Positions 38,273-51,251 of a stretch of 64,000 bases of DNA are shown here, one piece after another. The stretch spans positions 1 through 64,000 of the forward strand of contig JAJDEI010000026.1 in assembly GCA_029259845.1 (NCBI GenBank), in the 5' to 3' direction. Under the pieces are notes generated by a model. The model did not search any database, had not been told where the DNA came from, and saw only the letters and a program-made list of their open reading frames with translations. The stretch's first letter is position 1, and every line of letters starts with the position of its first letter. The translations under genes were made by a program, and so were the position numbers. The stretch comes from Planctomycetaceae bacterium (lineage in GTDB: Bacteria > Planctomycetota > Planctomycetia > Planctomycetales > Planctomycetaceae).

Positions 38273-39835
38273 TTGGCCACCTGCATGCCCGACAACCCAG
38301 ATACGTCGGAACTTGTTGCGAGATTTCGGACGGGAGACTCAACCGCCGCCGACGTTCTTTTCGAGCGTTACACCGTGCGGTTGACCGCCCTCGCCCGTGC
38401 GCGGATGTCACGGAAGCTCGCGGCCCGGATTGATCCTGAAGACATCATGATGTCGGCGTATCGCAGCTTCTTCATCGGTGCACGCGAAGGCCGCTTCTCA
38501 TTTTCTGAGGGCGGCGAGCTGTGGCGTCTGTTGGTCACAATTACACTTCGCAAGCTCTATCGCCAAGCGGCCAAACACACGGCCGCTCGGCGTGATTTTT
38601 CTCTCGAACGGCAAGTGGTCGATTCTGGTCAGCTGACACAATTCATCTCCCGAGATCCCACGCCGGAAGAAGTCGTCGCCGTCTCCGATCTTCTGGAAAC
38701 GTTGATGTCGAACCTCAACCACGATGAGAGACGTGTTCTCGAATTGAGGCTCCAAGGAGAACAGACCAGCGAGGTCGCGAGGGCGATCGGTAAATCTCAG
38801 CGAACTGTACGTCGGTGTCTGGAGCGAATTCGCACTGAAATGAGACAACTTCGTGGATGGACGGACGTTCCTGTCCCGAGGCCGGAACCTGATCGCGCGC
38901 CCGGTTTCCCCTCGCGTGTTGCTGGCACGTTTGGATCGCGGCGATCAAGAGCGATCGGCATTTTGCCGACCGAGGCACCATTGCGCTATTCCGATTACAT
39001 CCTGGAGAGAATGATTGGCTGCGGTGGTATCGGGAAGGTCTACCAAGCTTGCGAACGGTCAACCAGAACTCCAGTCGCTGTGAAGTTCTTGCGAAAACGG
39101 CTGCTCACAAACGACGAGGCTGTCAGCGGTTTCGTTCGCGAAGAGAGGATCGTTCGACGATTGGAACACTCTCGAATCGTCACCGTTCATGGCCTCGGAC
39201 GGACGCCTTGGGGAGGAATCTTCATTGTCATGGACCTCATCGAGGGTTCCGATCTTGCTAAACAGCTTGCGAATGGCCCTGTTCCGTTGAACTTGGCCAT
39301 CGACTGGATGCTTGCAGTCGCAGAGGCAGTGGCCTTTGCCCATGAGCACGGTGTTCTGCACTGTGACCTCAAGCCGGGCAACGTGCTGTTAAGCTCAGTT
39401 GGAATTGCGTTCTTGACAGATTTCGGGCTCGCACGCATGGCTGATGACCAGCAGCAGCCGATCCAGTTCGCCGGTACTGCCGCCTATATGGCTCCGGAAC
39501 AAGTAAGCGATTGTTGGGGTTTGGTTAGTGAAGCCACCGACGTGTACGGCTTGTCGGCGATGCTCTACCATCTGATCGCTGGCCAGCCGCCCTACCTGGG
39601 CACCCGAACGGCGGACGTGCTCGCCCAATTGGTTTCCAGTCACAGGCCGCGACCTCCCTGCGAGATTAACCAATCAATTCCCGCAGAATTGAACAAGCTC
39701 TGCCTCGATGGGCTGGAGAAATCCATTGACCGCCGGACCCCGCGCGCTTCTGAATGGATGACTCGATTAGGAGCAATCAGAAAAGGAGCCGGGCCTGCCC
39801 CGCTCTGTCCACAGGACCGACAGGAGTTTGAATGA
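38273..39835 (+). CDS. ECF sigma factor fused to a Hanks-type Ser/Thr kinase
   Basis: This protein of about 520 residues has an N-terminal ECF sigma factor (about 8-195): region 2 with DPEDIMMSAYRSFF and region 4 with HDERRVLELRLQGEQTSEVA, followed by a helix-turn-helix. After a linker of about 45 residues comes a protein kinase domain (about 240-515): the glycine loop IGCGGIGKVYQ, the ATP lysine in VAVKFL, a catalytic loop HCDLKPGN (HCD instead of HRD), DFG in LTDFGLAR and MAPEQ. There is no membrane segment, so it is cytoplasmic. GGAGG (38263-38267) is 5 bases before a TTG at 38273, which is preferred; ATG 38285 is the alternative. Its stop overlaps the start of the sialidase-like gene. Confidence 0.85.
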   Translation: MATCMPDNPDTSELVARFRTGDSTAADVLFERYTVRLTALARARMSRKLAARIDPEDIMMSAYRSFFIGAREGRFSFSEGGELWRLLVTITLRKLYRQAAKHTAARRDFSLERQVVDSGQLTQFISRDPTPEEVVAVSDLLETLMSNLNHDERRVLELRLQGEQTSEVARAIGKSQRTVRRCLERIRTEMRQLRGWTDVPVPRPEPDRAPGFPSRVAGTFGSRRSRAIGILPTEAPLRYSDYILERMIGCGGIGKVYQACERSTRTPVAVKFLRKRLLTNDEAVSGFVREERIVRRLEHSRIVTVHGLGRTPWGGIFIVMDLIEGSDLAKQLANGPVPLNLAIDWMLAVAEAVAFAHEHGVLHCDLKPGNVLLSSVGIAFLTDFGLARMADDQQQPIQFAGTAAYMAPEQVSDCWGLVSEATDVYGLSAMLYHLIAGQPPYLGTRTADVLAQLVSSHRPRPPCEINQSIPAELNKLCLDGLEKSIDRRTPRASEWMTRLGAIRKGAGPAPLCPQDRQEFE

Positions 39836-41187
39836 TGAACGAATCTCGCACTCTCAGCCATGTGCCGTTGTGGTGTTGCGGATTGTTTATCGTGTTGGGG
39901 GGGATCGCTGCGACGACTGCTGTGGGAGAAGACCGTTCAGGCCAGCCGCCATGGAAGGCCAATCCGCCGATCGTGACGGTGACGAAGGAACTCTATAAGA
40001 TGCACGCCAAGCCGCGGGAGGCGGCTCAGGTCAGCATGGCGTATGTGGGGCCGCGGCTCGAACTGCGCCAAGTGCACTCAGTCGAGTCGCGGTCGGATGT
40101 CGCGGACAACGTCCGCGCGCGCTGGTCGTCGGACAATGGGCGGACGTGGTCCGCATTCGTGCCGATCAAGCCGTCAACCAGCCATAAGTACGGGGACGTG
40201 CCCGTGCGCGAGCATGAAGGATGCACTGTGTTCGATCCGGCGGCCGGGGTGCTGGTACAGATGTGGCTGCGGCAGGTGGTGACCGGTGGTTTGTGGCACA
40301 ACTTCACCTACTCGCGGTTCTCGCGCGACCAGGGGCGAACGTGGAGCAACCCGCGGCAACTGCGCTACGAGACGGGCGACCCCTTTGATCCCCAGACGCC
40401 TCGCAAGGCCACATTTCTCAATCACAACGAAGGTTACGTCGGCAGCAACATCCTGGTCCGCTCGGATGGGACCCTCGTGCATTGCGTCGCGCACGCCAAT
40501 GCGCCGGGCGACGTGAAAAACAATGAGCGTCCCTGGCGAATGGGATCGGTTCTGTTTCTCGGCAAATGGAATCAACAAGAGCAGGATTACGACTGGTCGC
40601 CCGGTGCCCGCGTCGAAATCTTACCCGAGCATTCGGCGCGCGGACTGATGGAACCGGAAGTCGCCGAGCTTCGAGACGGCCGGTTACTCGTCGTTTGGCG
40701 CGGCTCGACACATGGCTGGGACGGCACGGTCGCCAAGCTGCCGGGACACAAGTTCTTCAGCATTTCCAGCGATGGCGGACAGACACTCAGCCCTCCCGCG
40801 GTCTGGACGTACAGTGATGGTACAAGTTTCTATTCGCCATCGTCCTACCATCGCATGATCCGACACAGCGCAACGGGCAAGCTCTACTGGTTGGGGAATA
40901 TCTGCCCAGATCCGCCGAAGGGAAACTCGCCGCGCCATCCACTGGTCATTGCGGAAGTCGACGAAGACAGAGGGGCGTTGCGAAAGCCGACGGTGACCGC
41001 GATCGACGATCGTCAGCCGGGGCAGGGCGATATCCAGTTTTCCAACTTTTCGCTCCTGGAAAACCGCGAGACACATGCGCTCGAGCTGTCTCTCACAACC
41101 TACGGGCAGGAGCCCGATGCCAACGACTGGGCGACGGCGGACAGCTACCACTACACGCTTGCTCTCGTCGAGGCAGCGCCACCGTGA
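39832..41187 (+). CDS. secreted sialidase-like (BNR/Asp-box) protein
   Basis: This 451-residue protein has a signal peptide (about 1-32) and at least three Asp-box motifs of the S-x-D-x-G-x-T-W kind: SSDNGRTWS (99-107), SRDQGRTWS (164-172) and SSDGGQTLS. Asp boxes mark six-bladed propellers of the exo-sialidase superfamily. The catalytic arginine triad cannot be confirmed by eye, so the sugar is uncertain. The start ATG overlaps the kinase stop, and AGGAG lies 6 bases upstream, so it is coupled to the sigma-kinase gene, which may regulate it. Confidence 0.8.
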   Translation: MMNESRTLSHVPLWCCGLFIVLGGIAATTAVGEDRSGQPPWKANPPIVTVTKELYKMHAKPREAAQVSMAYVGPRLELRQVHSVESRSDVADNVRARWSSDNGRTWSAFVPIKPSTSHKYGDVPVREHEGCTVFDPAAGVLVQMWLRQVVTGGLWHNFTYSRFSRDQGRTWSNPRQLRYETGDPFDPQTPRKATFLNHNEGYVGSNILVRSDGTLVHCVAHANAPGDVKNNERPWRMGSVLFLGKWNQQEQDYDWSPGARVEILPEHSARGLMEPEVAELRDGRLLVVWRGSTHGWDGTVAKLPGHKFFSISSDGGQTLSPPAVWTYSDGTSFYSPSSYHRMIRHSATGKLYWLGNICPDPPKGNSPRHPLVIAEVDEDRGALRKPTVTAIDDRQPGQGDIQFSNFSLLENRETHALELSLTTYGQEPDANDWATADSYHYTLALVEAAPP

Positions 41188-41268
41188 CCCAACGCGGACA
41201 CCGTCATGCACGACAATGAATTCAGGAACACGGCAACTGGTCGCGCCCGGCTGAAGGGAAAGCTCCCA

Positions 41269-43581
41269 ATGAGATCGGCAAGACTGATCATTCTCGCCTG
41301 CGGCGTGGTGTGTCTGGCCGTCGCATCATTGCGGAGCGCGCCGGCCGAGGAACCGCTACCGGTCGGCTCACACCCGGCGGCGATCGGCGTTCCCCATTTC
41401 CCGGATCGGCTGCACGCGTTCGTGTGGCGGAACTGGCAGCTTGTCGATCCGGAACGTCTCGCCGAAGTTGTCGGGACATCGCCACAAAACATGACGGCCA
41501 TTGCCACGTCGATGGGGCTGCCGCCGGCGGGAACGATTCCGCCCTTGATGCGGCAGCGCGGCTATATCACCCTCATTCGCAGAAACTGGCATTTGTTGCC
41601 TTACGACCAACTGCTCACGTTGTTGGGGATGAGCCGGGAGGAACTTGCCTATTCGCTGCGGGAGGACGATTTTCTGTTCCACAAGCTGGGCCAGCTCAAA
41701 CCGAAGTGTGAACCGCTGCGATACGGCGAGCCGGACTCCGAGGCCCGCAAACGGGCGGCAGAGATTCAGCAACTCGTGGAGCAGCGGTTCGGCGGGCAAC
41801 TCGCACAGCCGGCCGAGCCGCGGTTTCAGTTTGTCGAAGATCTTTCCCGGACTGATGGCGGCAAAGTCTCTCGGACCACACCCGAGAGCCGTACGAAGCC
41901 GAAGCTGCGTCTGATCTATTCCTACTTCGGGATCTACGGAGATCCGCTCAGTGACCCGGCCAGCGACCCCTATCCGGACGGGCTGTTGGCGAAGCTGGCC
42001 GACGTGGGTGTGAATGGCGTCTGGTTGCACGTGGTCCTGCGGCGGCTGGCCCCCGGGGGAGAGCACTTCTTCGAGTTCGGCGACGGCCATCAACAACGGC
42101 TGCAAAACCTGCGGCAGCTCGCCCAACGCTGCCGGCGGCACGGGATCGGCGTTTATCTCTACATCAACGAGCCGCGGGCCATGCCGTTGGAGTTTTTCAA
42201 GGAACGCCCCGGCATGATGGGCGTGCGCGAGGGGGAGTTTGCGGCGATGTGCACCAGCGATCCGCGTGTCCGGCAATGGCTGGGCGACTCGCTGGCGTTC
42301 GTGTTTCGAGAGGTCCCTGAGTTGGGAGGCGTGTTCACAATCACGGCTTCAGAGAATCTCACCAACTGTGCATCGCATTTCCATCAGCAGGATTGTCCCC
42401 GCTGCGGCAAACGGACAGAAGCGGAAATCATTGCAGAAGTCAACGCGACAATCGCCGAGGGCGTGCATCGTGACAATCCCCAAGCCCGCGTGATTGCCTG
42501 GGACTGGGGCTGGAACAAACACGGCGAAGCCCCGGACACCATCGCGCGGCTGCCCGGGACGGTGGAATTGATGTCCGTCAGCGAATGGGCCAAGCCGATC
42601 GAGCGCGGCGGTGTCCGCAGCCAGGTCGGCGAGTATTCGATTTCCGCGGTCGGTCCCGGCCCGCGAGCGGTCCGGGAATGGGCGTCCGCCCAGCAACGGG
42701 GCCTCAAGACGGTCGCCAAGGTGCAGCTGAACAACACCTGGGAACTGTCAGCCGTCCCGTATCTGCCGGTGTTGGATCTTGTCGCCGAGCATTGCGAGAA
42801 TCTGGCCGCTGCGGATGTCGACGGGATGATGCTCAGTTGGACGCTGGGCGGGTATCCGTCTCCCAATTTGGAAGTGGCCCACCGGTTTGCCACACAGAGT
42901 GATGCCAGCCGGACGAACGTTCTGGACGCGATCGCCGTCGCCCGCTACGGTGATTCTGCCGCTCCGCATGTGCGGGCGGCGTGGACCGCTTTCAGCAACG
43001 CCTTTCGCGAGTTCCCCTACTCCGGCAGCGTGCTTTACAACGGACCGCAGCAGATGGGCCCAGCCAACCTGCTCTATGGAGAGCCGACGGGATACCGGTC
43101 GACGATGGTCGGCATCCCCTACGACGACGTCGACGGCTGGCGCGGCCCCTACTCGCCGGCCGTGCTGGCGGAACAATTCGAGAAAGTGGCCGCGGGCTGG
43201 GCGGAGGGACTGGAGCATTTCGACAAAGCGGTCGAAGCCTCCACCGGTGAAAACCGTGAACTGGCCCGGGCGGACAGCCGCATCGCGCAAGCCGCGTATC
43301 TGCACTTCGCTTCCGTGGCGAATCAGACGCGGTTCGTGATCGCCCGCGATGAGCTCCACCAGCCGGACCTCAGTCCGCAACGCCGCCGCGCGTTACAAAT
43401 GCACATCGGGCGTCTGCTCGACGAGGAAAGTTCGCTCGCCCGCCGGTTGTTTGCCATCACCCAACAAGACTCGCGCATCGGGTTCGAGGCCTCCAACCAT
43501 TATTTCTACGTGCCGCTGGACCTGGTGGAAAAGGTGATCAACTGCGAATTTCTCAGCCGGGAATTGGCCCAGCAGCCATGA
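41269..43581 (+). CDS. secreted protein of unknown function, glycoside-hydrolase-like
   Basis: This 770-residue protein begins with a signal peptide (MRSARLIILACGVVCLAVAS, cleaved near residue 26). From about residue 200 it shows an alternating strand/helix pattern that could be a TIM barrel (NGVWLHVVL, IGVYLYINEP, RVIAWDWGWNKHGEA). It contains QDCPRCGKRTEAE, a possible metal knuckle. No family is certain. It follows the sialidase-like gene by 81 bases on the same strand, suggesting joint use on a glycan. GAAGGGAAAG precedes the ATG at 41269. Its stop codon abuts the family H element. Confidence 0.65.
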   Translation: MRSARLIILACGVVCLAVASLRSAPAEEPLPVGSHPAAIGVPHFPDRLHAFVWRNWQLVDPERLAEVVGTSPQNMTAIATSMGLPPAGTIPPLMRQRGYITLIRRNWHLLPYDQLLTLLGMSREELAYSLREDDFLFHKLGQLKPKCEPLRYGEPDSEARKRAAEIQQLVEQRFGGQLAQPAEPRFQFVEDLSRTDGGKVSRTTPESRTKPKLRLIYSYFGIYGDPLSDPASDPYPDGLLAKLADVGVNGVWLHVVLRRLAPGGEHFFEFGDGHQQRLQNLRQLAQRCRRHGIGVYLYINEPRAMPLEFFKERPGMMGVREGEFAAMCTSDPRVRQWLGDSLAFVFREVPELGGVFTITASENLTNCASHFHQQDCPRCGKRTEAEIIAEVNATIAEGVHRDNPQARVIAWDWGWNKHGEAPDTIARLPGTVELMSVSEWAKPIERGGVRSQVGEYSISAVGPGPRAVREWASAQQRGLKTVAKVQLNNTWELSAVPYLPVLDLVAEHCENLAAADVDGMMLSWTLGGYPSPNLEVAHRFATQSDASRTNVLDAIAVARYGDSAAPHVRAAWTAFSNAFREFPYSGSVLYNGPQQMGPANLLYGEPTGYRSTMVGIPYDDVDGWRGPYSPAVLAEQFEKVAAGWAEGLEHFDKAVEASTGENRELARADSRIAQAAYLHFASVANQTRFVIARDELHQPDLSPQRRRALQMHIGRLLDEESSLARRLFAITQQDSRIGFEASNHYFYVPLDLVEKVINCEFLSRELAQQP

Positions 43582-43711
43582 AGCGGTTTCAACACCGGTC
43601 TTCATGTGGGTGGCGGGGCCGTGAGCGAAGCGGATGGCCCTGCCATTATCGGTCCGGGCCTTCCCGTTGGTCCGGCCCGGTCACCCCGGTGAAAGGTCTT
43701 GAAACCGCTTC
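43580..43711. mobile_element. MITE-like element, family H copy 1
   Basis: Perfect 13-bp ends GAAGCGGTTTCAA (43580-43592) and TTGAAACCGCTTC (43699-43711). Inside is CGGTCCGGGCCTTCCCGTTG. The first two bases overlap the TGA stop of the preceding gene. A half copy lies at 47998-48062. Confidence 0.7.
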
Positions 43712-43795
43712 GTGAGGACGAGTCGATTCCCCATTTTGCGACAAACCTCGGCCGCCCTCACGCCACTTTGCCGGTTCGGTAGTGGAATGAGAGGA

Positions 43796-47362
<3,567 letters not shown>

Positions 47363-47677
47363 GGCTGTTGGTTGCTCGATGATTCCAAGCGACGTGATGA
47401 CCGCCGAAGAATGCGGGGAGGGGAGAGTCTCGGTTGTTCGCCGGCAAGGACGATCTCTTAATCAAAAGATCCCCCGTCCCTGCCCCAGGCCGCAGCCATT
47501 GTGCAGACGCAACGCGCCTCGGCTCGGCGAACAGGCCCTCCATGTTATCCATATGCCAGAAGTTTATTTCCCATCGCAGCTTCGGTCAATGGGCCTCTTG
47601 GCCCCAACGGCAGAGCATCGCGGCAAACGCTCGCCGGGGAGTGCAGTCGGCCACTGTGAGTTGTTAGGATGGGAACC
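47363..47677. other. intergenic stretch upstream of secA
   Basis: No gene or clear repeat family is seen. It should contain the secA promoter on the minus strand, but no convincing -35/-10 pair was found. Confidence 0.4.
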
Positions 47678-47865
47678 AGGTCGTGTTGACATTCAAACGG
47701 ACCGTTTTGCAGGGAATTTCGGGTAGCACCGGTTGTCCAAACCGGTGTCGCGCAGCGGCAGGAAGCGTGTCCTTCAACGCACGATTCACCCAGAGGCTTC
47801 TTGTCGCAGGGCGACACGGGTTGGGACAACCCGTGCGACCCATTCTTGAATGTCAACACGACCTA
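47678..47865. mobile_element. MITE-like element, family C copy 3
   Basis: AGGTCGTGTTGACATTCAA at the left and TTGAATGTCAACACGACCTA at the right. The interior is in the opposite orientation to copies 1 and 2 (CACCGGTTGTCCAAACCGG first, CACGGGTTGGGACAACCCG second). The left flank has CC instead of TA, and no gene stop is involved here. Confidence 0.8.
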
Positions 47866-47997
47866 GAGAAGACACTCGGGTTTCCATGTGACCTGATTAC
47901 CAAGCGTATGGAGCGGGGCAGTGGCATTTTGCCCGCTCGATGTTGGCCAACATTCCGTGGGATCCCGCGACCGTCGCAGGAGCCGATCCTGACAATC

Positions 47998-48062
47998 ACC
48001 GGTCCGGGCCTCCCCGTTGGTCGGACCCGGCCACCCCGATCGGGGGTTTTGAAACCATTTCA
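47998..48062. repeat. family H, half copy
   Basis: CGGTCCGGGCCTCCCCGTTG followed by CGGCCACCCCGATCGGGG and TTTTGAAACCATTTCA resembles the right half of the element at 43580-43711. It ends just before the start of the ceramidase-like gene. Confidence 0.55.
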
Positions 48063-48073
48063 GGGATTTCACC

Positions 48074-49462
48074 ATGAGCACATTGATGACGTTCTCGCGA
48101 CCAGCGATTCTCCTGATTGCGGCCCTGATCGGGTTGGTTGGCCCAAGCCAGTGTTCTGCCAAAGAGACTTGGCGTGCCGGCGTGGCGACGGTGATGATTA
48201 CGCCGGACGAGCCGATGTGGATGTCCGGGTATGCCTCCCGCGACCACGCCGCCGAGGGGACATTGCATGACCTGTGGGCGAAAGCCCTCGTTCTGGAGGA
48301 TCCGAGTGGGCAGCGGGCCGCGCTGGTCACGTTGGACCTCGTCGGCATCGACCGGGACACCTCACAGCATATCTGTGAGCAGCTTCGAAGCCAGTACGGA
48401 CTCGAGCGACGGCAGGTGGCGTTGTCGACGTCGCACACCCACACCGGACCGGTCGTCGCCGGTAATCTCGCGCCGATGTACTTCCTCGACGATGAACAGG
48501 CGCAGCGGGTCAAAAAGTACACGGCCGAGCTGGGAGATCATGTCGTCAAAGTCGTCGGCGAAGCGGTCGAGAACCTGGAGACGGTGACGCTGCGTCAGGG
48601 ATTGGGCGAGGCGTCGTTCGCTGTCAACCGCCGCAACAATCGCGAAGCCGACGTGCCCCAACTGCGAGAGCGCGGCGAACTCAAAGGGCCGGTCGACCAC
48701 GAATTGCCCGTCCTGACCGTCACCGATTCCCAAAACCGGCTGAAAGCGGTCGTCTTCGGGTATGCCTGTCACGCGACGACGCTCAGCTTTTATCAGTGGT
48801 CGGGCGATTGGCCCGGCTTCGCGCAGTTGGAAGTCCAGCGACGCCATCCCGGTGCCGTCGCCATGTTTTGGGCGGGCTGCGGTGCCGACCAGAATCCGCT
48901 CCCGCGACGCACCGTCGAACTGGCCACCGAATACGGACGACAGATCGCCGATGGCGTGGACGCCGTTCTCGCGAAAGCGATGCAGAAGATCTCCGGCTCG
49001 CTGGTCACACGGTATCGTGAGATCGACCTCGCCTTTGGCGAACTGCCCACGCGGGAGCAGATTGAGACGGACACGCAGTCGGACAACCGCTACATCGCCA
49101 GCCGCGCGCGGCTGTTGCTCGCCCGGTGGAACGAAAACGGCGGGTCGGCGTCCGCCTATCCGTACCCGGTGCAGGTCTGGCGAATCGGCAATGAAGTGAC
49201 CTTCGTCATCCTGGGCGGGGAAGTGGTGGTCGACTACTCCATCCGCCTCAAGCAGGAACTGGACCAAACCCAGACCTGGGTCGCCGGGTACGCCAACGAC
49301 GTGATGGCCTATATCCCCTCGCGACGAGTGCTCGACGAAGGGGGCTACGAAGGGGCAACCGCGATGATCTACTACGGCCTGCCGACCGCATGGTCCTCGC
49401 AGGTGGAAGAACAGATCGTCAGCACCGTCCACGACCTGCTCAAGGCCTCCCCGCCCGAATGA
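48074..49462 (+). CDS. secreted neutral/alkaline ceramidase-like protein
   Basis: This 462-residue protein has a signal peptide (about 1-29) and then TWRAGVATVMITPDEPMWMS, the first strand of the ceramidase N-terminal domain. The zinc-site motifs STSHTHTGPVV and GYACHATTLSFY and the Cys-Gly string WAGCGADQNPL are present. Unlike the paralogue at 31883 it lacks a LamG domain and is shorter. True ceramidases hydrolyse ceramide; in planctomycetes this family is expanded and its substrate is uncertain. The ribosome site is not strong (GGGATTTCACC before the ATG). Confidence 0.8.
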   Translation: MSTLMTFSRPAILLIAALIGLVGPSQCSAKETWRAGVATVMITPDEPMWMSGYASRDHAAEGTLHDLWAKALVLEDPSGQRAALVTLDLVGIDRDTSQHICEQLRSQYGLERRQVALSTSHTHTGPVVAGNLAPMYFLDDEQAQRVKKYTAELGDHVVKVVGEAVENLETVTLRQGLGEASFAVNRRNNREADVPQLRERGELKGPVDHELPVLTVTDSQNRLKAVVFGYACHATTLSFYQWSGDWPGFAQLEVQRRHPGAVAMFWAGCGADQNPLPRRTVELATEYGRQIADGVDAVLAKAMQKISGSLVTRYREIDLAFGELPTREQIETDTQSDNRYIASRARLLLARWNENGGSASAYPYPVQVWRIGNEVTFVILGGEVVVDYSIRLKQELDQTQTWVAGYANDVMAYIPSRRVLDEGGYEGATAMIYYGLPTAWSSQVEEQIVSTVHDLLKASPPE

Positions 49463-49487
49463 CGGGCGGCGACCGTGTCGAGTCAGA

Positions 49488-49640
49488 CGTCGGCGGGTGG
49501 CGGGGGCGCTGTCACAGCGTTCGGCAGCCTTGCCACGCCGATCACGGGGGCAACGTCGCCGTTGGAGGGATCGTTCACCGCCCCCGAGTCGAATGGTTTT
49601 CGTTGTTCCACGCACCAACGCGCCCCCGCCACCCGACGTC
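49488..49640. repeat. palindromic element, family G copy 2
   Basis: ACGTCGGCGGGTGGCGGGGG at the left and CGCCCCCGCCACCCGACGT at the right form long inverted ends; GCCGATCACGGGGGC is inside. It lies between convergent genes. Confidence 0.8.
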
Positions 49641-49705
49641 AACAACAGGACCGTCCGATTCCAAGACGTCACAAGACCCGCTTGCGGATTAGCACGGCCA
49701 TCACG

Positions 49706-50986
49706 CTACACGTCGAACGCCCTGCGAATCCGGAAGTAGCCATAAACCAGAAACAGCCCGATCGCGACCAGCAGGACGAACGTCGACAGCCGCCCGTTGC
49801 GATGCTCGCTGCCGATGCGACGTGCCGACCCGTTCAGCAGCAGCAATGCCATCGCCAGTAGCGGAATGAACATCGCTCCAAACACGGCGTAGGCCTGCTG
49901 CACACGGGCGAAGTTGCCGAACAGCCCCACGACCGGCAGCGTCGCCATCGCATACAGATAACCGCGATACGCCCACCCACGCCTGTTGATGGCTGCTTGA
50001 AGACCGTTCGCCGCCGCCGTCTTGCTGCTCAGCGACAGGAAGTCGGCGAACAGGTACGGCACGCTTTGCCACACGCCCAGCAGGCTGCTGAAGATGGCTC
50101 CCCACGCCCCCACTAGAAACGCCCACCGGGCGGCACTTCCGAGTTCCGCCTCCAACTGGGCGGAGAGGGCCACCAGCAGCGCGGCCGGTTGGCCCTCCAC
50201 CGAAATGCGGCTGCCGATGATCACCATCCCGATGCCGAACAACGCGGTCATGGTGTATCCGACCGCCAGGTCCACGCGGCACGTCGTGATCTCCGCCGGC
50301 GACGTGCGGCCCGCCTCACGAATCCAGTAGCCGTAGCACAGGACTGTTAGTGTGCCTCCCACGCCGCCGATGAGTGCGACGGTCCAATTGAGCCCCTCGC
50401 CGGCCAAATCCGGAATGCGCGGCACAACGAGCCCCTGCGCGATTTCGCCCCACGACGGACCGACCAGCACGGCCATCGTCATCACTGTGACAAACATCAC
50501 GCCGATGCACACCGCCATCACCCGTTCGAACAGCCGAAAGCCCCCCCATTCAACCAACAACACCGCCAGCAGGCTCTGGGCGATGCCGTAAGTCACCTTG
50601 TCCGAGGCCGCCTCTCCCCACGGGAGCATCGCGTGCAGCGCAATCCCGCTCGCGCTCATCAAAGCTGCACAGGTGAAGTACGTCCACACCAACAGATAAA
50701 CAAGGAACACGAGCTGTGCGAACCGGCCGAAGTGCCGGACGATTCCCTCCAACACGGTGCTGCCGGTCGCGAGTTGCCAGCGGGCCAGGCCCTCGTTGAG
50801 CACAAACTTCAGCCCGGCTCCCAGCAGCACCCCCCACAAGACGGCGACGCCCAGCTTGCTGCCGACCAGCGCCCCGGTTGCCAGATCCCCGGCCCCCACC
50901 CCCGTCGCCGCCACCAGAACACCCGGTCCAATCACCCGCAGCCACCCGGCCGAACGGCTCGCCGCGACGGTTCTTTCGTCGGTCAT
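49706..50986 (-). CDS. Nramp-like membrane transporter without the DPGN/MPH metal motifs
   Basis: This 426-residue inner-membrane protein has about 11 hydrophobic helices and the LeuT-type Nramp layout. Helix 1 reads VLVAATGVGAGDLATGAL, and helix 6 IGGVGGTLTVLCYGYW. Classical Nramp metal transporters have DPGN in helix 1 and MPH in helix 6; both are absent, so manganese or iron transport cannot be assumed. Nramp-related proteins with other substrates (Mg2+, Al3+ or unknown) are known. The ATG at 50984-50986 is used; six more codons upstream are open. Confidence 0.8.
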   Translation of the reverse strand: MTDERTVAASRSAGWLRVIGPGVLVAATGVGAGDLATGALVGSKLGVAVLWGVLLGAGLKFVLNEGLARWQLATGSTVLEGIVRHFGRFAQLVFLVYLLVWTYFTCAALMSASGIALHAMLPWGEAASDKVTYGIAQSLLAVLLVEWGGFRLFERVMAVCIGVMFVTVMTMAVLVGPSWGEIAQGLVVPRIPDLAGEGLNWTVALIGGVGGTLTVLCYGYWIREAGRTSPAEITTCRVDLAVGYTMTALFGIGMVIIGSRISVEGQPAALLVALSAQLEAELGSAARWAFLVGAWGAIFSSLLGVWQSVPYLFADFLSLSSKTAAANGLQAAINRRGWAYRGYLYAMATLPVVGLFGNFARVQQAYAVFGAMFIPLLAMALLLLNGSARRIGSEHRNGRLSTFVLLVAIGLFLVYGYFRIRRAFDV

Positions 50987-51068
50987 GACAGCCCGATGCG
51001 GCACAGGAGAATGGGACCGTCAAACCATCGCGGATGCGTGCCCGTCGATCAAGCGTCCCGATCCGTTT

Positions 51069-51144
51069 GGGGTCAGGCACCATTTCGTTGAGGCGGACGC
51101 ACGAATGAATCCACTCGCCTCCCAACCAAAAGGTTCCTGACCCC
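51069..51144. repeat. inverted repeat
   Basis: GGGGTCAGGCACC near 51069 is mirrored by GGTTCCTGACCCC near 51132-51144. No gene lies here. Confidence 0.5.
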
Positions 51145-51182
51145 GCGCTACACGGCCCCCCCCCCGTAAACCAGTACGCGCG

Positions 51183-51226
51183 AAAAACAGGAGCGTCACA
51201 CCGGCAGTGCCGGTCCGACGCTCCTG
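51183..51226 (-). terminator. rho-independent terminator of the giant gene
   Basis: On the minus strand a perfect 10-bp outer stem (CAGGAGCGTC with GACGCTCCTG; 51217-51226 with 51188-51197) and an inner stem are followed by a run of five T. It lies 26 bases after the stop of the giant gene. Confidence 0.85.
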
Positions 51227-51251
51227 AGATCATGCCGCCACGGTTCCGAGA

